Positions 51,499 to 61,528 are shown, counted from the first letter of the stretch. The stretch: 64,000 nt of DNA from Lichenifustis flavocetrariae (GCF_026130545.1 NZ_JAMOIM010000014.1:102186-166185); one strand, 5' to 3'. Notes: a model not told the origin generated them from the sequence alone. A program made the numbers and translations.

Positions 51499-54400
51499 TC
51501 ATTCACCAGGTGCAGGCAATAGCGTCGGCACATGTCCGCGTCGGGCGCGCCATCGCGCGCTCATGCGGGCCATGCCGAGGTAGATGATCGGTGTCGTATA
51601 AAGCGTGAGGGCTTGGCTGAGGATGAGGCCGCCCATGATGGTGACGCCGAGCGGGCGGCGCAATTCCGCCCCGACACCCGTGCCGAAGGCGATCGGCATG
51701 GCGCCGAACAGGGCCGCCAGCGTCGTCATCAGGATCGGGCGGAAGCGTTCGAGGCAGGCGGCATAGATCGCGTCGCGCGGGGTCATGCCCTGATCGCGCT
51801 CGGCGTGGATCGCGAAATCGACCAGCATGATGCCGTTCTTCTTTACGATGCCGATGAGCAGGATGATCCCCACGAAGGCGATCACCGTCAATTCCATGTT
51901 CACCAGACGTAAGGCCAGCAGGGCGCCGAGGCCCGCGGAGGGTAGCGTCGACAGGATCGTCAGGGGGTGGACGAGACTTTCGTACAGCACGCCCAGGATG
52001 ATGTAGATGGCCCCAAGCGCCGCGAGGAGGAGGATGATCTGGTTCGACGCGCCTTGCTGGAACACGAGGGCGTCGCCCGAGAAGTCCGCATGCAGCCCGT
52101 CGGGCAGATGCATCTCGGCCACGGCCTGGGTCACAGCCTGGCTGGTGAGATCGAGGCTCGCGTCGGGCTGCAGATTGTAGCTGATGGTCACCGACGGGAA
52201 CGCGCCCTGATGGTTCACCACCAGGGCGGACGTGCCCCGCTCGATGCGGGTGAAAGCCCCGAGCGGCACCTGGACGCCAGCCGTGCCCGGCACGTAGATG
52301 CGGGAGAGATCGGCCGGGTCGCGCTGGTCGCGCGTCGCGACCTCCAGCACCACGTGATACTGGTTGCGCTGTGTGTAGATGGTCGAGACCTGCCGTTCGC
52401 CGAAGGCATCGTTGAGCGCGTCGTCGATCGCCTGGATCGGGACGCCGAGGCGGGATGCGGCGGCCCGGTCGATCACGATCCGGGCTTCCAGCCCCCCCTG
52501 CTCGCGGTCGGTCGAGACATCGACGAGCCCCGGTACTTTGCGCAGCCGCTCCAGCACCTTGGTCTGCCATTCCTGCAGTTCGTCGAGGTCCGGGTCCCAT
52601 AACGTATATTGATAGGACCCCTTGCCGGAACGGGCGCCGGCCTTCAGATCCTGGATCGCCACCATGAAGAGCGTGATGCCAGGCGTATGGGACAGCTTGC
52701 GGCGCAGCCGCGCGATGACCTCCTCGATCGGCGGGCGAGCGTCCTCGTCCTTCAGGCTGATGAAGAGCCGCCCCTGATTGACCGATGAATTGCCGCCACC
52801 GCCGATGAAGGAGCCGACGCCGTCGACCGCGGGGTCGGTCAGCACGCCGGCAGCGAGATTTTGCTGCAGCCGGGACATTTCGGGAAACGACACCGAAGGC
52901 GCGGCTTCGGTCATGCCCATGATGAGGCCGGTGTCGTCGTTCGGGACGAACCCTTTCGGTGCGGTCTTGAACAATTCCACCGTGAGGGCGATCGTCAGCA
53001 CCATCACGAGCAGCATCATCCATGGATGGCGCAGGGCCACGCGCAGCGTCCACGCATAGGTCCCGACGATGGCGCCGAGCACACCCTCGACGATCCGGTC
53101 GAAGCGGGTCGGCGCGCGACCGTGCTCGTCCTTCATGAAGTGACCGCACAGCATGGGGGTCAGGGTCAGGGAGACGAGCGTCGAGATCAGCACCGCGAAG
53201 GTGAGGGTGAGCGAGAACTCGCGGAAGAGGCTCCCCACGATGCCGCCCATGAAGACCAGAGGCACGAAGGCGGCCACGAGCGACAGGCTGATGGAAATGA
53301 CCGTGAAACCGATCTGCCGCGCGCCCACGAAGGCGGCCTGCATCGCGGTCATGCCCTTTTCCATGTTGCGGGCGACATTCTCGATCATGACGATCGCGTC
53401 GTCGACCACGAAACCGACCGAGATGGTGATCGCCATCAGGGACAGGTTGTCGAGCGAGAAGCCGGCGACCCACATGCAGGCCACGGTCCCGGCAAGCGAG
53501 AGCGGCACGGCCACACCAGCCGCAAGCGTCGGTGTCGCGCGACGGAGGAAGATGAGCACGACACCCATCACAAGCGCGACGGTCAGCAGCAGCGTCAACT
53601 GGATATCCCGCACCGCCGCCCGGATCGACACCGTCCGGTCGGTGAAGATCGAAATCTCCACGCCGGCCGGAATCCAGCGGCGCAGTTGCGGCAGCAGGTC
53701 CTTCACCCGATCGACCGTGTCGATGACGTTGGCGGCCGGCTGCTTGGTGATGATGAGGAGGACGGAGGGGTCCTTGTTGTACCAGCCCGCCGCGCGCCGG
53801 CTCTTCACGCCGCGGGCCACATCGGCGATGTCGCGCAGCCGCACGATCGTATTGTTCTCCGCCCGTACCACGATGGCGCCGAATTCCTCGGGCGTCGACA
53901 TCCGGTCGCTGGTGGCGAGCGTTTCCGACTGATCCGCCCCGTCGAAGGAACCGACCGGCTGGCCCGGGTTGGCGTTGGTCAGCGCTGTCCGGACGGCGTC
54001 GACCGACAGTCCCATCGCGGCCAGCCGCTGGGGATCGATCCGAACCCGGATCGCCGGCTGTTCGGCACCGTTGACCGTGACCTCGGCCACCCCCTCGACC
54101 TGACTGATCTTCTGGGCGATCACGGTGTCGGCCGCGTCATAGAGCGCCGTGTTCGGCAGTGACTTCGAGGTCAGAGCCAGAATCAGCACCGGAAAGGCCG
54201 CCGAATTGGCCTTTCGGTAGGTCGGCAGGCTCGGCAAGTCGCTCGGCAGGTCGGTCGCGGCCGCATTGAGCGCGGCCTGTACGTCGCGAGCGGCGTCGTC
54301 GACGTTCCGGGTCATGTCGAACTGGATCGAGATCGAACTCGCGCCGAGCGACGACGAGGAGGTGAGTTCGTTGACCCCGGCGATCTCGCCGAGACGGCGC

Positions 54401-54603
54401 TCGAGCGGGGCCGCGACGGTCGCGGCCATCGTGGCGGGATCCGCGCCGGGCCGGCTGGCATTCACCCGGATGGCCGGAAAGTCGATGCCTGGCAGGCTTG
54501 CCACTGGCAATTGAAAATAGGCGACCGCGCCAATGAGGAACAGCCCGACGGAGAGAAGCGTCGTGCCGATCGGTCGGCGGATGAAGAGATCCGAAATGCT
54601 CAT
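51499..54603 (-). CDS. RND multidrug efflux permease (AcrB/MdtB-MdtC type)
   Basis: A 1034-residue HAE1-type RND pump with twelve membrane helices and two large periplasmic loops. It starts MSISDLFIRRPIGTTLLSVG, characteristic of MdtB/MdtC-like pumps. Proton-relay Asp pair in helix 4: SVGFVVDDAIVMIENVARNM. The second half carries the repeated fold with GIVKKNGIMLVDFAIHAERD. Such pumps need a membrane fusion protein and an outer membrane channel. MdtB and MdtC usually occur together with MdtA; here neither a second pump nor an adaptor is next to it, so it must borrow partners. Start and length are normal. Confidence 0.93.
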   Translation of the reverse strand: MSISDLFIRRPIGTTLLSVGLFLIGAVAYFQLPVASLPGIDFPAIRVNASRPGADPATMAATVAAPLERRLGEIAGVNELTSSSSLGASSISIQFDMTRNVDDAARDVQAALNAAATDLPSDLPSLPTYRKANSAAFPVLILALTSKSLPNTALYDAADTVIAQKISQVEGVAEVTVNGAEQPAIRVRIDPQRLAAMGLSVDAVRTALTNANPGQPVGSFDGADQSETLATSDRMSTPEEFGAIVVRAENNTIVRLRDIADVARGVKSRRAAGWYNKDPSVLLIITKQPAANVIDTVDRVKDLLPQLRRWIPAGVEISIFTDRTVSIRAAVRDIQLTLLLTVALVMGVVLIFLRRATPTLAAGVAVPLSLAGTVACMWVAGFSLDNLSLMAITISVGFVVDDAIVMIENVARNMEKGMTAMQAAFVGARQIGFTVISISLSLVAAFVPLVFMGGIVGSLFREFSLTLTFAVLISTLVSLTLTPMLCGHFMKDEHGRAPTRFDRIVEGVLGAIVGTYAWTLRVALRHPWMMLLVMVLTIALTVELFKTAPKGFVPNDDTGLIMGMTEAAPSVSFPEMSRLQQNLAAGVLTDPAVDGVGSFIGGGGNSSVNQGRLFISLKDEDARPPIEEVIARLRRKLSHTPGITLFMVAIQDLKAGARSGKGSYQYTLWDPDLDELQEWQTKVLERLRKVPGLVDVSTDREQGGLEARIVIDRAAASRLGVPIQAIDDALNDAFGERQVSTIYTQRNQYHVVLEVATRDQRDPADLSRIYVPGTAGVQVPLGAFTRIERGTSALVVNHQGAFPSVTISYNLQPDASLDLTSQAVTQAVAEMHLPDGLHADFSGDALVFQQGASNQIILLLAALGAIYIILGVLYESLVHPLTILSTLPSAGLGALLALRLVNMELTVIAFVGIILLIGIVKKNGIMLVDFAIHAERDQGMTPRDAIYAACLERFRPILMTTLAALFGAMPIAFGTGVGAELRRPLGVTIMGGLILSQALTLYTTPIIYLGMARMSARWRARRGHVPTLLPAPGE

Positions 54604-54846
54604 GGCGCGAGGAAGACGCTTTCCCCCGCTCCTCGGCTCACCCCATGCGCGAGAATCCGCCAGCGAGATGACGTCTGGAGCCCCAGACGCAAAGAGAGGT
54701 CAGCGTGAACGGGCCTTCGTGTCATCGATTCGCAACGGCATCCGACACAGCCGGCTCACGCGCGGCGCTGCCTCACATCCCCTGTCTTAGGGATCATATT
54801 GCCGGAGTCCACGACGCAATTAAGGCGAACGCCTGCGACCTTCGCG

Positions 54847-55542
54847 TCAGGACGCACGCGCCATATAGGAACGGGCACGGGCACAATAGGCGCGATTGGC
54901 GGCCGACACGCGTGTCACGAGGTGGCCGGACTGATAGCGGGCCAGCGTCATGCAGATATCGCCACGCGACGCCTTGTAGGCATCAGCCAGGACCTTCATG
55001 CCGAAATGCAGATTGGTCTCCGGTGTCATCAGGGCGGTGATGCCGCCGACGTAACCCATGCTCCGTGCCGTATCGTATTTGATCTGCATCAGGCCGAGCG
55101 CGCTGCCGCCCCGCGCCTTCGGGTTGAAGCGGCTCTCGATATTGACGACGGCGGCAGCCAGATTTTCCGGCACACCATTCGCACGAGCGTGTTTGGACAC
55201 CAGATCGCGGAGCGTCGGTGCCGCCGGCTCGACCGGTCCAGAAGCCGCCTCAATGGGCGTCGCGGCAGCAGGTTGAGGGGCGGGAGCCAAGGGCACGTCA
55301 CGGCTCGCGACCTTGCGCTGCGCCTTGTGTCGCCCGAGCGCGACAACACGATCATGCGGGTTTGGCTTCGTTGCCGCCGCCGCAGGCGATGCGGGCGCAG
55401 GCACGACCGGTTCCGGCACCGGGGCGGGCTTGTCGTAAACGGCCGCGCCTTGGAAGCGAGACGCCATGGGCTCGGCCTGCGCGATCGTGCAGGTGGCGAG
55501 AACAATGACGAAGCTCAGGGCGGCGCATTTTTCGATCAGCAA
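54847..55542 (-). CDS. Lytic transglycosylase, SLT domain
   Basis: A 231-residue murein-cleaving enzyme. Signal peptide (CAALSFVIVLATCTIAQAEP), then a Pro/Ala-rich linker (about residues 35-110), then a compact SLT domain (about 112-225). The catalytic Glu is in AAVVNIESRFNPKARGGSAL followed by GLMQIKYDTARSMGY, and MTPETNLHFGMKVLADAY and MTLARYQSG complete the fold. It cuts the glycan strand in the periplasm to make room for envelope machinery. It is 243 bases upstream of the RND gene on the same strand, with no clear operon link. Confidence 0.9.
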   Translation of the reverse strand: MLIEKCAALSFVIVLATCTIAQAEPMASRFQGAAVYDKPAPVPEPVVPAPASPAAAATKPNPHDRVVALGRHKAQRKVASRDVPLAPAPQPAAATPIEAASGPVEPAAPTLRDLVSKHARANGVPENLAAAVVNIESRFNPKARGGSALGLMQIKYDTARSMGYVGGITALMTPETNLHFGMKVLADAYKASRGDICMTLARYQSGHLVTRVSAANRAYCARARSYMARAS

Positions 55543-55872
55543 TTCACTGGCTTCCTACCGTTGCGGTGCCTCAAGCAGTCCGCGAAATGTGGCGATACGG
55601 TGTTATCAGCGCCCGCGCAGTGTTCTCTAAGCCGCCAGCGTGATTTAAATACAACACCGTCAGACAATGTTCATTGGAGAACCAAGAGGGAAAGTGGTTT
55701 GTCAACATGTTTGGCTTCCCGGCAAGATCATGCCGGATTTCTACGTTTTGTACTGAAACTCGCGAAGCCGCCGATCTGGTTTGTTCAGCGAATCTTCAGA
55801 ATAAAGCGTTGCTTTGTTGGCTGCTGATCTTGTAGGGGCAGCCGCGCAAATGCGGCCGGGGAGAGATAGAAC
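55543..55872. other. Divergent intergenic region
   Basis: About 330 AT-rich bases between the lytic transglycosylase and the lipoprotein gene. No gene is supported; it likely holds two divergent promoters. Confidence 0.45.
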
Positions 55873-56223
55873 ATGCGTATTAAGATATTGGCAGCCGGCG
55901 CCATGGCGTCGGCCTTGCTGCTTTCGGGGTGCTACACACCGCAACAGCAGAACGCCGCCAACGGCGCTGTTCTCGGCGGTGCCACAGGTGCGCTGATCGG
56001 CGGGTTGGCGTCGGGACGGCCCGGTGGGGCTCTGGTGGGTGGAGCGCTCGGGGCTGCGACCGGAGCGATCGTCGGCTCCGCCGCCACGCCTCGGCCTGCG
56101 CCGGTCGTGTACGGCGCACCGCCGCCGCCCGTCGTCTATGCGCCACCACCACCACCGGCCTGCGCACGCTTCGGCTACGACGCCTACGGCAACCAGATCT
56201 GCCTGCGATATTACGGCTACTGA
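55873..56223 (+). CDS. Glycine-zipper lipoprotein
   Basis: A 116-residue lipoprotein. The lipobox is SALLLSGC (Cys near residue 20). The next 55 residues form a glycine zipper (AVLGGATGALIGGLASGRPG, then GALVGGALGAATGAIVG), followed by a Pro-rich stretch (APPPPVVYAPPPPP) and a terminal CARFGYDAYGNQICLRYYGY. This is the plan of outer-membrane SlyB/OsmB-like or YMGG-type proteins. The role is structural or stress related; no catalytic residues are expected. It is followed 17 bases later by the amidase gene. Confidence 0.88.
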   Translation: MRIKILAAGAMASALLLSGCYTPQQQNAANGAVLGGATGALIGGLASGRPGGALVGGALGAATGAIVGSAATPRPAPVVYGAPPPPVVYAPPPPPACARFGYDAYGNQICLRYYGY

Positions 56224-56240
56224 TCGCCTGAGCCGCCACA

Positions 56241-57041
56241 GTGTCCGAACGATTCACGTCGACGCTCGCGAGCATTGAACGCTCCTATGCCTCACCCAAT
56301 CATGGGGAGCGGCTGGGCAATCTTGCCTGGCCCGACACGATCGTGCTGCACTATACGGGCATGAAGGATGGACCGTCGGCGGTGGATTGGCTCTGCAATC
56401 CGGCCTCCCAAGTCTCGTCCCATTATGTGGTGACCGAGGGCGGGGCCATTCTCCAGCTTGTGCCGGAGGAGCGGCGGGCCTGGCATGCGGGGCGGTCCGT
56501 CTGGGCCGGCGTGAGCGACCTGAACTCCGCCTCCATCGGTATCGAAATCGTGAACGGTGGCCATGACCATGACCTGCCCGCCTTTCCGGATCGACAGATC
56601 GAGGCCGTCATCGCGCTCTGCCGCGATACCGCGGCCCGGCATGCGGTCCCGCCCGAGCGTGTCCTGGCCCATTCGGACATCGCACCCGGCCGCAAGCGCG
56701 ATCCTGGCGAGCGCTTTCCCTGGGCGCGGCTAGCGGTCGCCGGCGTGGGCCACTGGCCGGAAAACCCGTCGCGTGCTGAGGCCGCGGCGGAACTCGGCCC
56801 CGGCGCGGTAGGTGATGCCGTGGTCGAGCTGCAGGCCGCGCTGGCCCAATATGGCTATGGTGTCCAGCCGACCGGGGTCTACGACACGCAAACCGAGACT
56901 GTGGTGCGGGCTTTCCAGCTGCATTTCAGAGCGGACCAGGTCGACGGGATCGCCGACGGCGGGACGCGCGGCTGCCTCACGGCCCTGCTCTCTGCCCTGC
57001 CGAACGCGAGTGTTTCGCTTCAACCTGCCAGAAAGGCCTGA
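56241..57041 (+). CDS. N-acetylmuramoyl-L-alanine amidase (amidase_2) with peptidoglycan-binding domain
   Basis: A 266-residue cell-wall amidase of the AmpD/AmiD type without a signal peptide. The amidase_2 domain (about 25-170) has TIVLHYTGMKDGPSAVDWLC (zinc His), VSSHYVVTEGGAILQLVPEE, AWHAGRSVWAGVSDLNSASI with GIEIVNGG, and VLAHSDIAPGRKRDPGERFP (zinc His/Asp). A C-terminal peptidoglycan-binding helical domain (about 190-250; YGVQPTGVYDTQTETVVRAF) follows. It starts with GTG at 56241. Its stop overlaps the stop of the convergent hydrolase gene by 22 bases. Confidence 0.9.
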   Translation: MSERFTSTLASIERSYASPNHGERLGNLAWPDTIVLHYTGMKDGPSAVDWLCNPASQVSSHYVVTEGGAILQLVPEERRAWHAGRSVWAGVSDLNSASIGIEIVNGGHDHDLPAFPDRQIEAVIALCRDTAARHAVPPERVLAHSDIAPGRKRDPGERFPWARLAVAGVGHWPENPSRAEAAAELGPGAVGDAVVELQAALAQYGYGVQPTGVYDTQTETVVRAFQLHFRADQVDGIADGGTRGCLTALLSALPNASVSLQPARKA

Positions 57042-57922
57042 AGCGCAGCGCCGGTCGCCTCCGGATTTTCTTCCGCCAGGAAATGACCGGAGTCGATCGT
57101 CACGCCTGTCGCTTCCGGCGCAAAGCTGCGCCGCCAGACCGCCAGAGGTTCTTCCCTGCCATGCTTTGACAAATAATCGCTGCTCGCCAGGAGATGGGTC
57201 GAGCAGTCGATCGTTCGAGCCGCCGCGAGGTCCGCTTCGTCGGCCTGCCTGTCCTGTCCTGCGCCCGCACGGTAGTCCTCGCAGCTTGCATGAATGCGGG
57301 AGGGATCCCCCCACCCCGCCCGATAATGCGCAAGGGCGCGCGGGTCGAACACATCCAGGGATTTGGCCTTGCTCCAATTCCGCAGCAGATCCTCGTAATA
57401 GGCTTGCGGGTGTTCGGCGATTTTTCGCTCCGGGCCGGGTTCGGGCTCCGCCAGGAAACGCCAATGCGGCGCGGCGTCTTCACCGGCTTCCATCGCGGCC
57501 CAGACCGCAAAGGTGGGGATGATGTCGAGCAGCGCGAGCTGGGTGAGGCGGCCGGGATGATCGAGCGCCAGCCGATAACCGATGCGGGCTCCGCGGTCGT
57601 GTCCCGCGAAGGCGAACCGGGCATGGCCGAGCTCCTCCATCAGGGCCACGAGGTCGGATCCCATCACGCGCTTGGTGTAGCCGGCGCCGCCCTGGCTTTC
57701 GGGCGCGGCCGACCAGCCGTAGCCGCGAAGGTCCGGGATGACGACCGTGAAGCGCTCCGCCAAGGCGGGCGCGATCCGGTGCCAGATCGCACCGGTCTGC
57801 GGGAATCCATGCGCGAGAAGCAGCGGCGCCCTGCGGCCGCCGATGCGGGCGAAGAGGCGCCCCGCCTTTGTGGCGACATAGCGGGAGGCGAAACCTGGAT
57901 ATAGGTCGGCAAGATCCTCCAC
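57020..57922 (-). CDS. Alpha/beta hydrolase, haloacetate dehalogenase-like
   Basis: A 300-residue alpha/beta hydrolase. HGFPQTGAIWHRIAPALA is the oxyanion region, and the nucleophile elbow FAGHDRGARIGYRLALDHPG has Asp as nucleophile followed by RGAR, which is typical of fluoro/haloacetate dehalogenases and related epoxide hydrolases. The catalytic His is in TIDSGHFLAEENP near the C-terminus. The likely start is GTG 57922, because AAGGGAGA lies 8 bases before it and no suitable ATG is present; the frame is open upstream into purD. A preference for halogenated acids is inferred only from the motif. Confidence 0.82.
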   Translation of the reverse strand: MEDLADLYPGFASRYVATKAGRLFARIGGRRAPLLLAHGFPQTGAIWHRIAPALAERFTVVIPDLRGYGWSAAPESQGGAGYTKRVMGSDLVALMEELGHARFAFAGHDRGARIGYRLALDHPGRLTQLALLDIIPTFAVWAAMEAGEDAAPHWRFLAEPEPGPERKIAEHPQAYYEDLLRNWSKAKSLDVFDPRALAHYRAGWGDPSRIHASCEDYRAGAGQDRQADEADLAAARTIDCSTHLLASSDYLSKHGREEPLAVWRRSFAPEATGVTIDSGHFLAEENPEATGAALQAFLAG

Positions 57923-57945
57923 GTTTACATCTCCCTTCGCTGTGG

Positions 57946-59247
57946 TCAGCAGACGCCAGATCCTGGTGTTTGTTCGCGCTCGACCGCGCGCCAGCCAATG
58001 TCGCGACGGCAAAATCCCCCCGGCCATTTGATCGCATCGACGGCCGCATAGGCACGGGCTTGCGCCTGCCGGGCAGTCGCGCCCCGAGCCGTCACCACCA
58101 GCACCCGGCCACCGGCCGCCACAAGGGTCCCGCCCTCCTGCCGTGTGCCGGCGTGGAAGACCGTGACATCAGGCGCGGCGGCCGCCGCATCGGAGAGGCC
58201 GCCGATCGGCGTGCCCGTCACCGGAGCATCCGGATAGCCGCGTGCCGCCAGCACCACGCCGAGCGCGAACTCGTCGCGAAACCGCAGTGGCGTCTCAGGC
58301 AAGGTGCCATGGGCGCAAGCGGCAAGGAGCGGGAGAAGGTCCTGGTCGAGGCGGGGGATCATGACCTCGGCTTCCGGGTCGCCGAAGCGGACATTGTATT
58401 CGATGAGCTTCGGGGCGCCATCCGGGCCCACCATCAGCCCCGCGAACAGAACGCCCTGGAACGGCATCCCCCGCGCCGCCATGCCGGCGAGGGTCGGCGC
58501 AATGATCCGATCCATGATGGCTGTCTCGAGCCCGAGCGTCATCAACGGGGCCGGCGAGATCGCGCCCATTCCGCCCGTATTCGGGCCGGTGTCGCCGTCG
58601 CCTACCCTTTTGTGGTCCTGGGCGGAGGCGAAAGCCACGGCCCGGGTGCCGTCGCAGAGGGCGAAAAACGACAGCTCCTCACCCTCCAGGAACGCCTCGA
58701 TCACGACACGGGCACCAGCTCCGCCGAACCGGCCCCCGAAAATCTCGTCGATGGTGGCCTCGGCTTCCGTGACATCGGCCGCGATGATGACGCCCTTGCC
58801 GGCCGCGAGCCCATCCGCCTTGATCACCACCGGAAAGGCGCCGGCCCGGGCATAGGCCTTCGCGGGTGCGGCGGCCGTGAACGTCTCGTAGGCAGCGGTT
58901 GGGATGTCGAGGTCGCGGCACAGATCCTTTGTGAAACTCTTCGAGCCTTCGAGCTGGGCCGCCGCGGCGCTCGGCCCGAAGACCGCGATCCCGACGGCGC
59001 GGCAGCGGTCGGCGAATCCTGCCACGAGCGGCGCTTCGGGGCCGATGACGACAAGGTCGACCGCCTCGCGGCGCGCGAGGTCGAGGAGACCGTCGTGATC
59101 GTCGAGCGCGACCGCCACATTGTCGCCGAGCGGCGCCGTGCCCGGATTGCCGGGCGCGATGATCAGCCGGCGGATCCCCGGACTGGCCAACAACGCCTGG
59201 GCGAGAGCATGCTCTCGCCCGCCCGAGCCGAGAAGAAGCACATTCAT
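57946..59247 (-). CDS. purD: Phosphoribosylamine-glycine ligase
   Basis: A complete 433-residue GAR synthetase, step two of purine biosynthesis. [19 protein letters not shown] is the canonical start; the ATP-grasp core shows [59 protein letters not shown] and [20 protein letters not shown]. It is divergent from xseA. The frame is open upstream to 59385; the ATG at 59247 fits the family. Confidence 0.97.
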   Translation of the reverse strand: MNVLLLGSGGREHALAQALLASPGIRRLIIAPGNPGTAPLGDNVAVALDDHDGLLDLARREAVDLVVIGPEAPLVAGFADRCRAVGIAVFGPSAAAAQLEGSKSFTKDLCRDLDIPTAAYETFTAAAPAKAYARAGAFPVVIKADGLAAGKGVIIAADVTEAEATIDEIFGGRFGGAGARVVIEAFLEGEELSFFALCDGTRAVAFASAQDHKRVGDGDTGPNTGGMGAISPAPLMTLGLETAIMDRIIAPTLAGMAARGMPFQGVLFAGLMVGPDGAPKLIEYNVRFGDPEAEVMIPRLDQDLLPLLAACAHGTLPETPLRFRDEFALGVVLAARGYPDAPVTGTPIGGLSDAAAAAPDVTVFHAGTRQEGGTLVAAGGRVLVVTARGATARQAQARAYAAVDAIKWPGGFCRRDIGWRAVEREQTPGSGVC

Positions 59248-59308
59248 TGACACAACCGGCTGGACGGGCACTAGCTCACCCGGGAAAAAGGAATTGTCGG
59301 CTTCTACC

Positions 59309-60973
59309 ATGCCTCGCAGATCCATCAATCGTGCCGACGCTGCCCCCGAGCCCGACCTCATCGCGGGCCAGGACGCCGGCAGCAACGTGCCCGAACTCTC
59401 GGTCAGCGAATTGTCGGGCGCGCTGAAGCGTACCGTCGAGGAGCGGTTCGGCTTCGTGCGGCTGCGCGGCGAGGTCTCGAACTATCGCGGGCCGCATTCC
59501 TCCGGCCACGCCTATTTCAGCCTGAAGGACGAGGGCGCGCGCATTGATGCGGTCGTGTGGCGGACGGCGTTCGCGCGCATGCGCATCAAGCCCGAAGACG
59601 GCATGGAGGTGGTGGCCACCGGCAAGATCACCACCTTTCCGGGCAAATCCTCCTATCAGATCGTCATCGAGAGCCTGGAGCCGGCCGGCATCGGCGCCCT
59701 CATGGCGATCCTGGAGGAACGCCGTCTGCGGCTTGCCGCCGAGGGCCTGTTCGATGCGGCCCGCAAGCAGGCGCTGCCGTTCCTGCCCGGCGTCATCGGT
59801 GTCGTCACCTCGCCGACCGGCGCGGTGATCCGGGATATTCTCCATCGCGTCGCGGCCCGCTTCCCCCGCCATGTCTTGGTCTGGCCCGTGCGCGTGCAGG
59901 GCGAGTCGAGTGGCGCTGAAGTCGCGGCCGCCATTCGCGGTTTCAACGCGCTCGGCGCGGGCGACCGCCTCGCGCGCCCGCATCTCATCATCGTGGCGCG
60001 CGGCGGTGGCTCGCTCGAAGACCTCTGGGGCTTCAACGACGAGGCCGTGGTGCGCGCGGTCGCCGAAAGCGTCATTCCGCTGATCTCGGCGGTCGGACAC
60101 GAAACCGACTGGACCTTGATCGACCACGTGGCCGATCTCCGCGCCCCGACCCCCACGGGCGCGGCCGAACTCGCGCTGCCGGTTCTGCAGGACCTCACCG
60201 TCGCGCTCGAACGCTTACGGCTCCGGCAACGCACCGCGGCGCTCGCGCAGCTCGACCGGCGCCGGACGGAGCTCCGGGCCCTCCTGCGCCACCTGCCCGC
60301 CGGGTCGGAGATTTTGTCCCTGCCACGCCAGAGGCTCGATCGGGCGTCCGGCCAACTCCCCGCCGTCACACAGGCCCGGCAGGACCGGTTGCGGCTCGAT
60401 CTCGCCCGCTGGGCCGCGCGCCTCGGAACGCAGTCTCCCCGCGCCAAGATGGCACGGACCGCCGAACGGCTGATCGGCCTCGGGGACCGTCTCGGCAGAG
60501 CGCGGGAGAGAGGGGCCGAACGCCGAAAGCTCCGGCTCGACGGCGCCAAGATGCGCCTTCAGGCTGGCTTTGCGGCGCAGCTCCGTCATCTCCGAAGCCA
60601 GCACACCGCCAAGGAAGTTCTTGTGAAGGCGCTCGGGGCTCGCCTGGAACGGGCGCGCGGCGCTGTCGCGTCGGAACAACGCCAGAGGTTGGCCCGCACC
60701 GCGCAATTGATGCAGAGCCTCAGCTATCGAAGCGTGCTGGCACGCGGCTACGCCGTTGTGCGCGACGAACACGGCGCAACCGTCGGCACGGCCGTAGCCT
60801 TTCGCCGAATGGCGCTGGTGTCGGTCGAATTCGCCGATGACCGTGTGGCGGCGCGCCCGGAGCCCGATGGCCCGACGCTTCGCTCCACAACGCTCGCACC
60901 CCGTCCCGCGCGACCGCGACGGCAAACCTCCGGGACCGACGCACCGTCTCAGCGCTCCTTGTTCGAGACCTGA
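59309..60973 (+). CDS. xseA: Exodeoxyribonuclease VII large subunit
   Basis: A 554-residue XseA. The N-terminal OB fold (about 30-120) starts LSVSELSGALKRTVEERFGF, then VRLRGEVSNYRGPHSSGHAY. The catalytic region (about 140-330) has GVVTSPTGAVIRDILHRVAA, IVARGGGSLEDLWGFNDEAV and SAVGHETDWTLIDHVADLRA. A long coiled-coil (about 330-500) and SYRSVLARGYAVVRDEHGAT close the protein. It works with XseB, which is not in the window. Length is above the usual 450-500 because of extensions at both ends. It begins 61 bases from purD on the other strand. Confidence 0.96.
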   Translation: MPRRSINRADAAPEPDLIAGQDAGSNVPELSVSELSGALKRTVEERFGFVRLRGEVSNYRGPHSSGHAYFSLKDEGARIDAVVWRTAFARMRIKPEDGMEVVATGKITTFPGKSSYQIVIESLEPAGIGALMAILEERRLRLAAEGLFDAARKQALPFLPGVIGVVTSPTGAVIRDILHRVAARFPRHVLVWPVRVQGESSGAEVAAAIRGFNALGAGDRLARPHLIIVARGGGSLEDLWGFNDEAVVRAVAESVIPLISAVGHETDWTLIDHVADLRAPTPTGAAELALPVLQDLTVALERLRLRQRTAALAQLDRRRTELRALLRHLPAGSEILSLPRQRLDRASGQLPAVTQARQDRLRLDLARWAARLGTQSPRAKMARTAERLIGLGDRLGRARERGAERRKLRLDGAKMRLQAGFAAQLRHLRSQHTAKEVLVKALGARLERARGAVASEQRQRLARTAQLMQSLSYRSVLARGYAVVRDEHGATVGTAVAFRRMALVSVEFADDRVAARPEPDGPTLRSTTLAPRPARPRRQTSGTDAPSQRSLFET

Positions 60974-61119
60974 TGCCCCCTTGCGGCCCGGCGCATGAGA
61001 CGCCAGCTCCGTTGTTTCGGCGGAATGTCCGCAACCAACGCGAGCCGGATTTGCCGGCGGCGCGCGTTCGTGGCATTCGCTCTATCCCGCTCGTCCCACG
61101 GCCGAAAGGATGCCGTCTC

Positions 61120-61341
61120 ATGAACCGCCACGAACGCCAGCCGGTAGGCGGCATCGAAGCCAAACTGGAATTCGGCGACGGCGACTATCGCGTGGTGCGC
61201 CCCGGTTCCTTCGTACGCTGTGGCGTCACCGGCCAGCCCATTCCGCTCGACCAGTTGCGTTACTGGAATATCGCACGCCAGGAAGCCTATGCGACCGTCG
61301 AGGCCAAGATGCAGCGCCTGCAGGAGACCGGACGCGATTGA
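61120..61341 (+). CDS. DUF2093 family protein
   Basis: A 73-residue protein of the small alphaproteobacterial DUF2093 family: EAKLEFGDGDYRVVRPGSFV, then RCGVTGQPIPLDQLRYWNIA and a final helix RQEAYATVEAKMQ. In Hyphomicrobiales the gene regularly follows xseA. Function unknown. The frame is open upstream, but GAAAGGATG precedes the ATG at 61120 by 10 bases. Confidence 0.9.
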   Translation: MNRHERQPVGGIEAKLEFGDGDYRVVRPGSFVRCGVTGQPIPLDQLRYWNIARQEAYATVEAKMQRLQETGRD

Positions 61342-61443
61342 GGGCGGCAGCAGTCCGGTCATAGGAAAAAGCATCTTAACGTCGCTGCAACCGGTAGCGT
61401 CAGTTGACAATGCGCCTCCCCTCCCTCTAGAAGCAGCCGGCCT

Positions 61444-61528
61444 GCCCTGGTGGCGGAATTGGTAGACGCGCTGGTTTCAGGTACCAGTGGGTAACACCGT
61501 GGAGGTTCGAGTCCTCTCCAGGGCACCA
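61444..61528 (+). tRNA. tRNA-Leu (anticodon CAG)
   Basis: An 85-base tRNA including the encoded CCA. Acceptor arms GCCCTGG / CCAGGGC pair perfectly. The D-loop contains GGTAGAC, the anticodon stem CTGGT / ACCAG encloses the loop TTCAGGT with anticodon CAG, a long variable arm (TGGGTAACACC-type) marks a class II tRNA, and the T-arm has GGTTCGAGTCC. It reads the codon CTG. An integrase gene begins about 80 bases downstream, so its 3' end is the probable attachment site. Confidence 0.95.
61505..61528 (+). other. Probable attachment site (3' end of tRNA-Leu)
   Basis: The T-arm and acceptor end of the tRNA, the usual crossover region for tyrosine integrases that insert at tRNA genes. The tRNA is intact, as expected when the island restores the 3' end. 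No second copy was found up to base 64000. Confidence 0.5.

Noticed and set aside
51503..53473. A second long minus-strand frame of 656 codons overlapping the RND gene
   Set aside because: Same strand but shifted; it lacks hydrophobic segments while the RND frame keeps all motifs.
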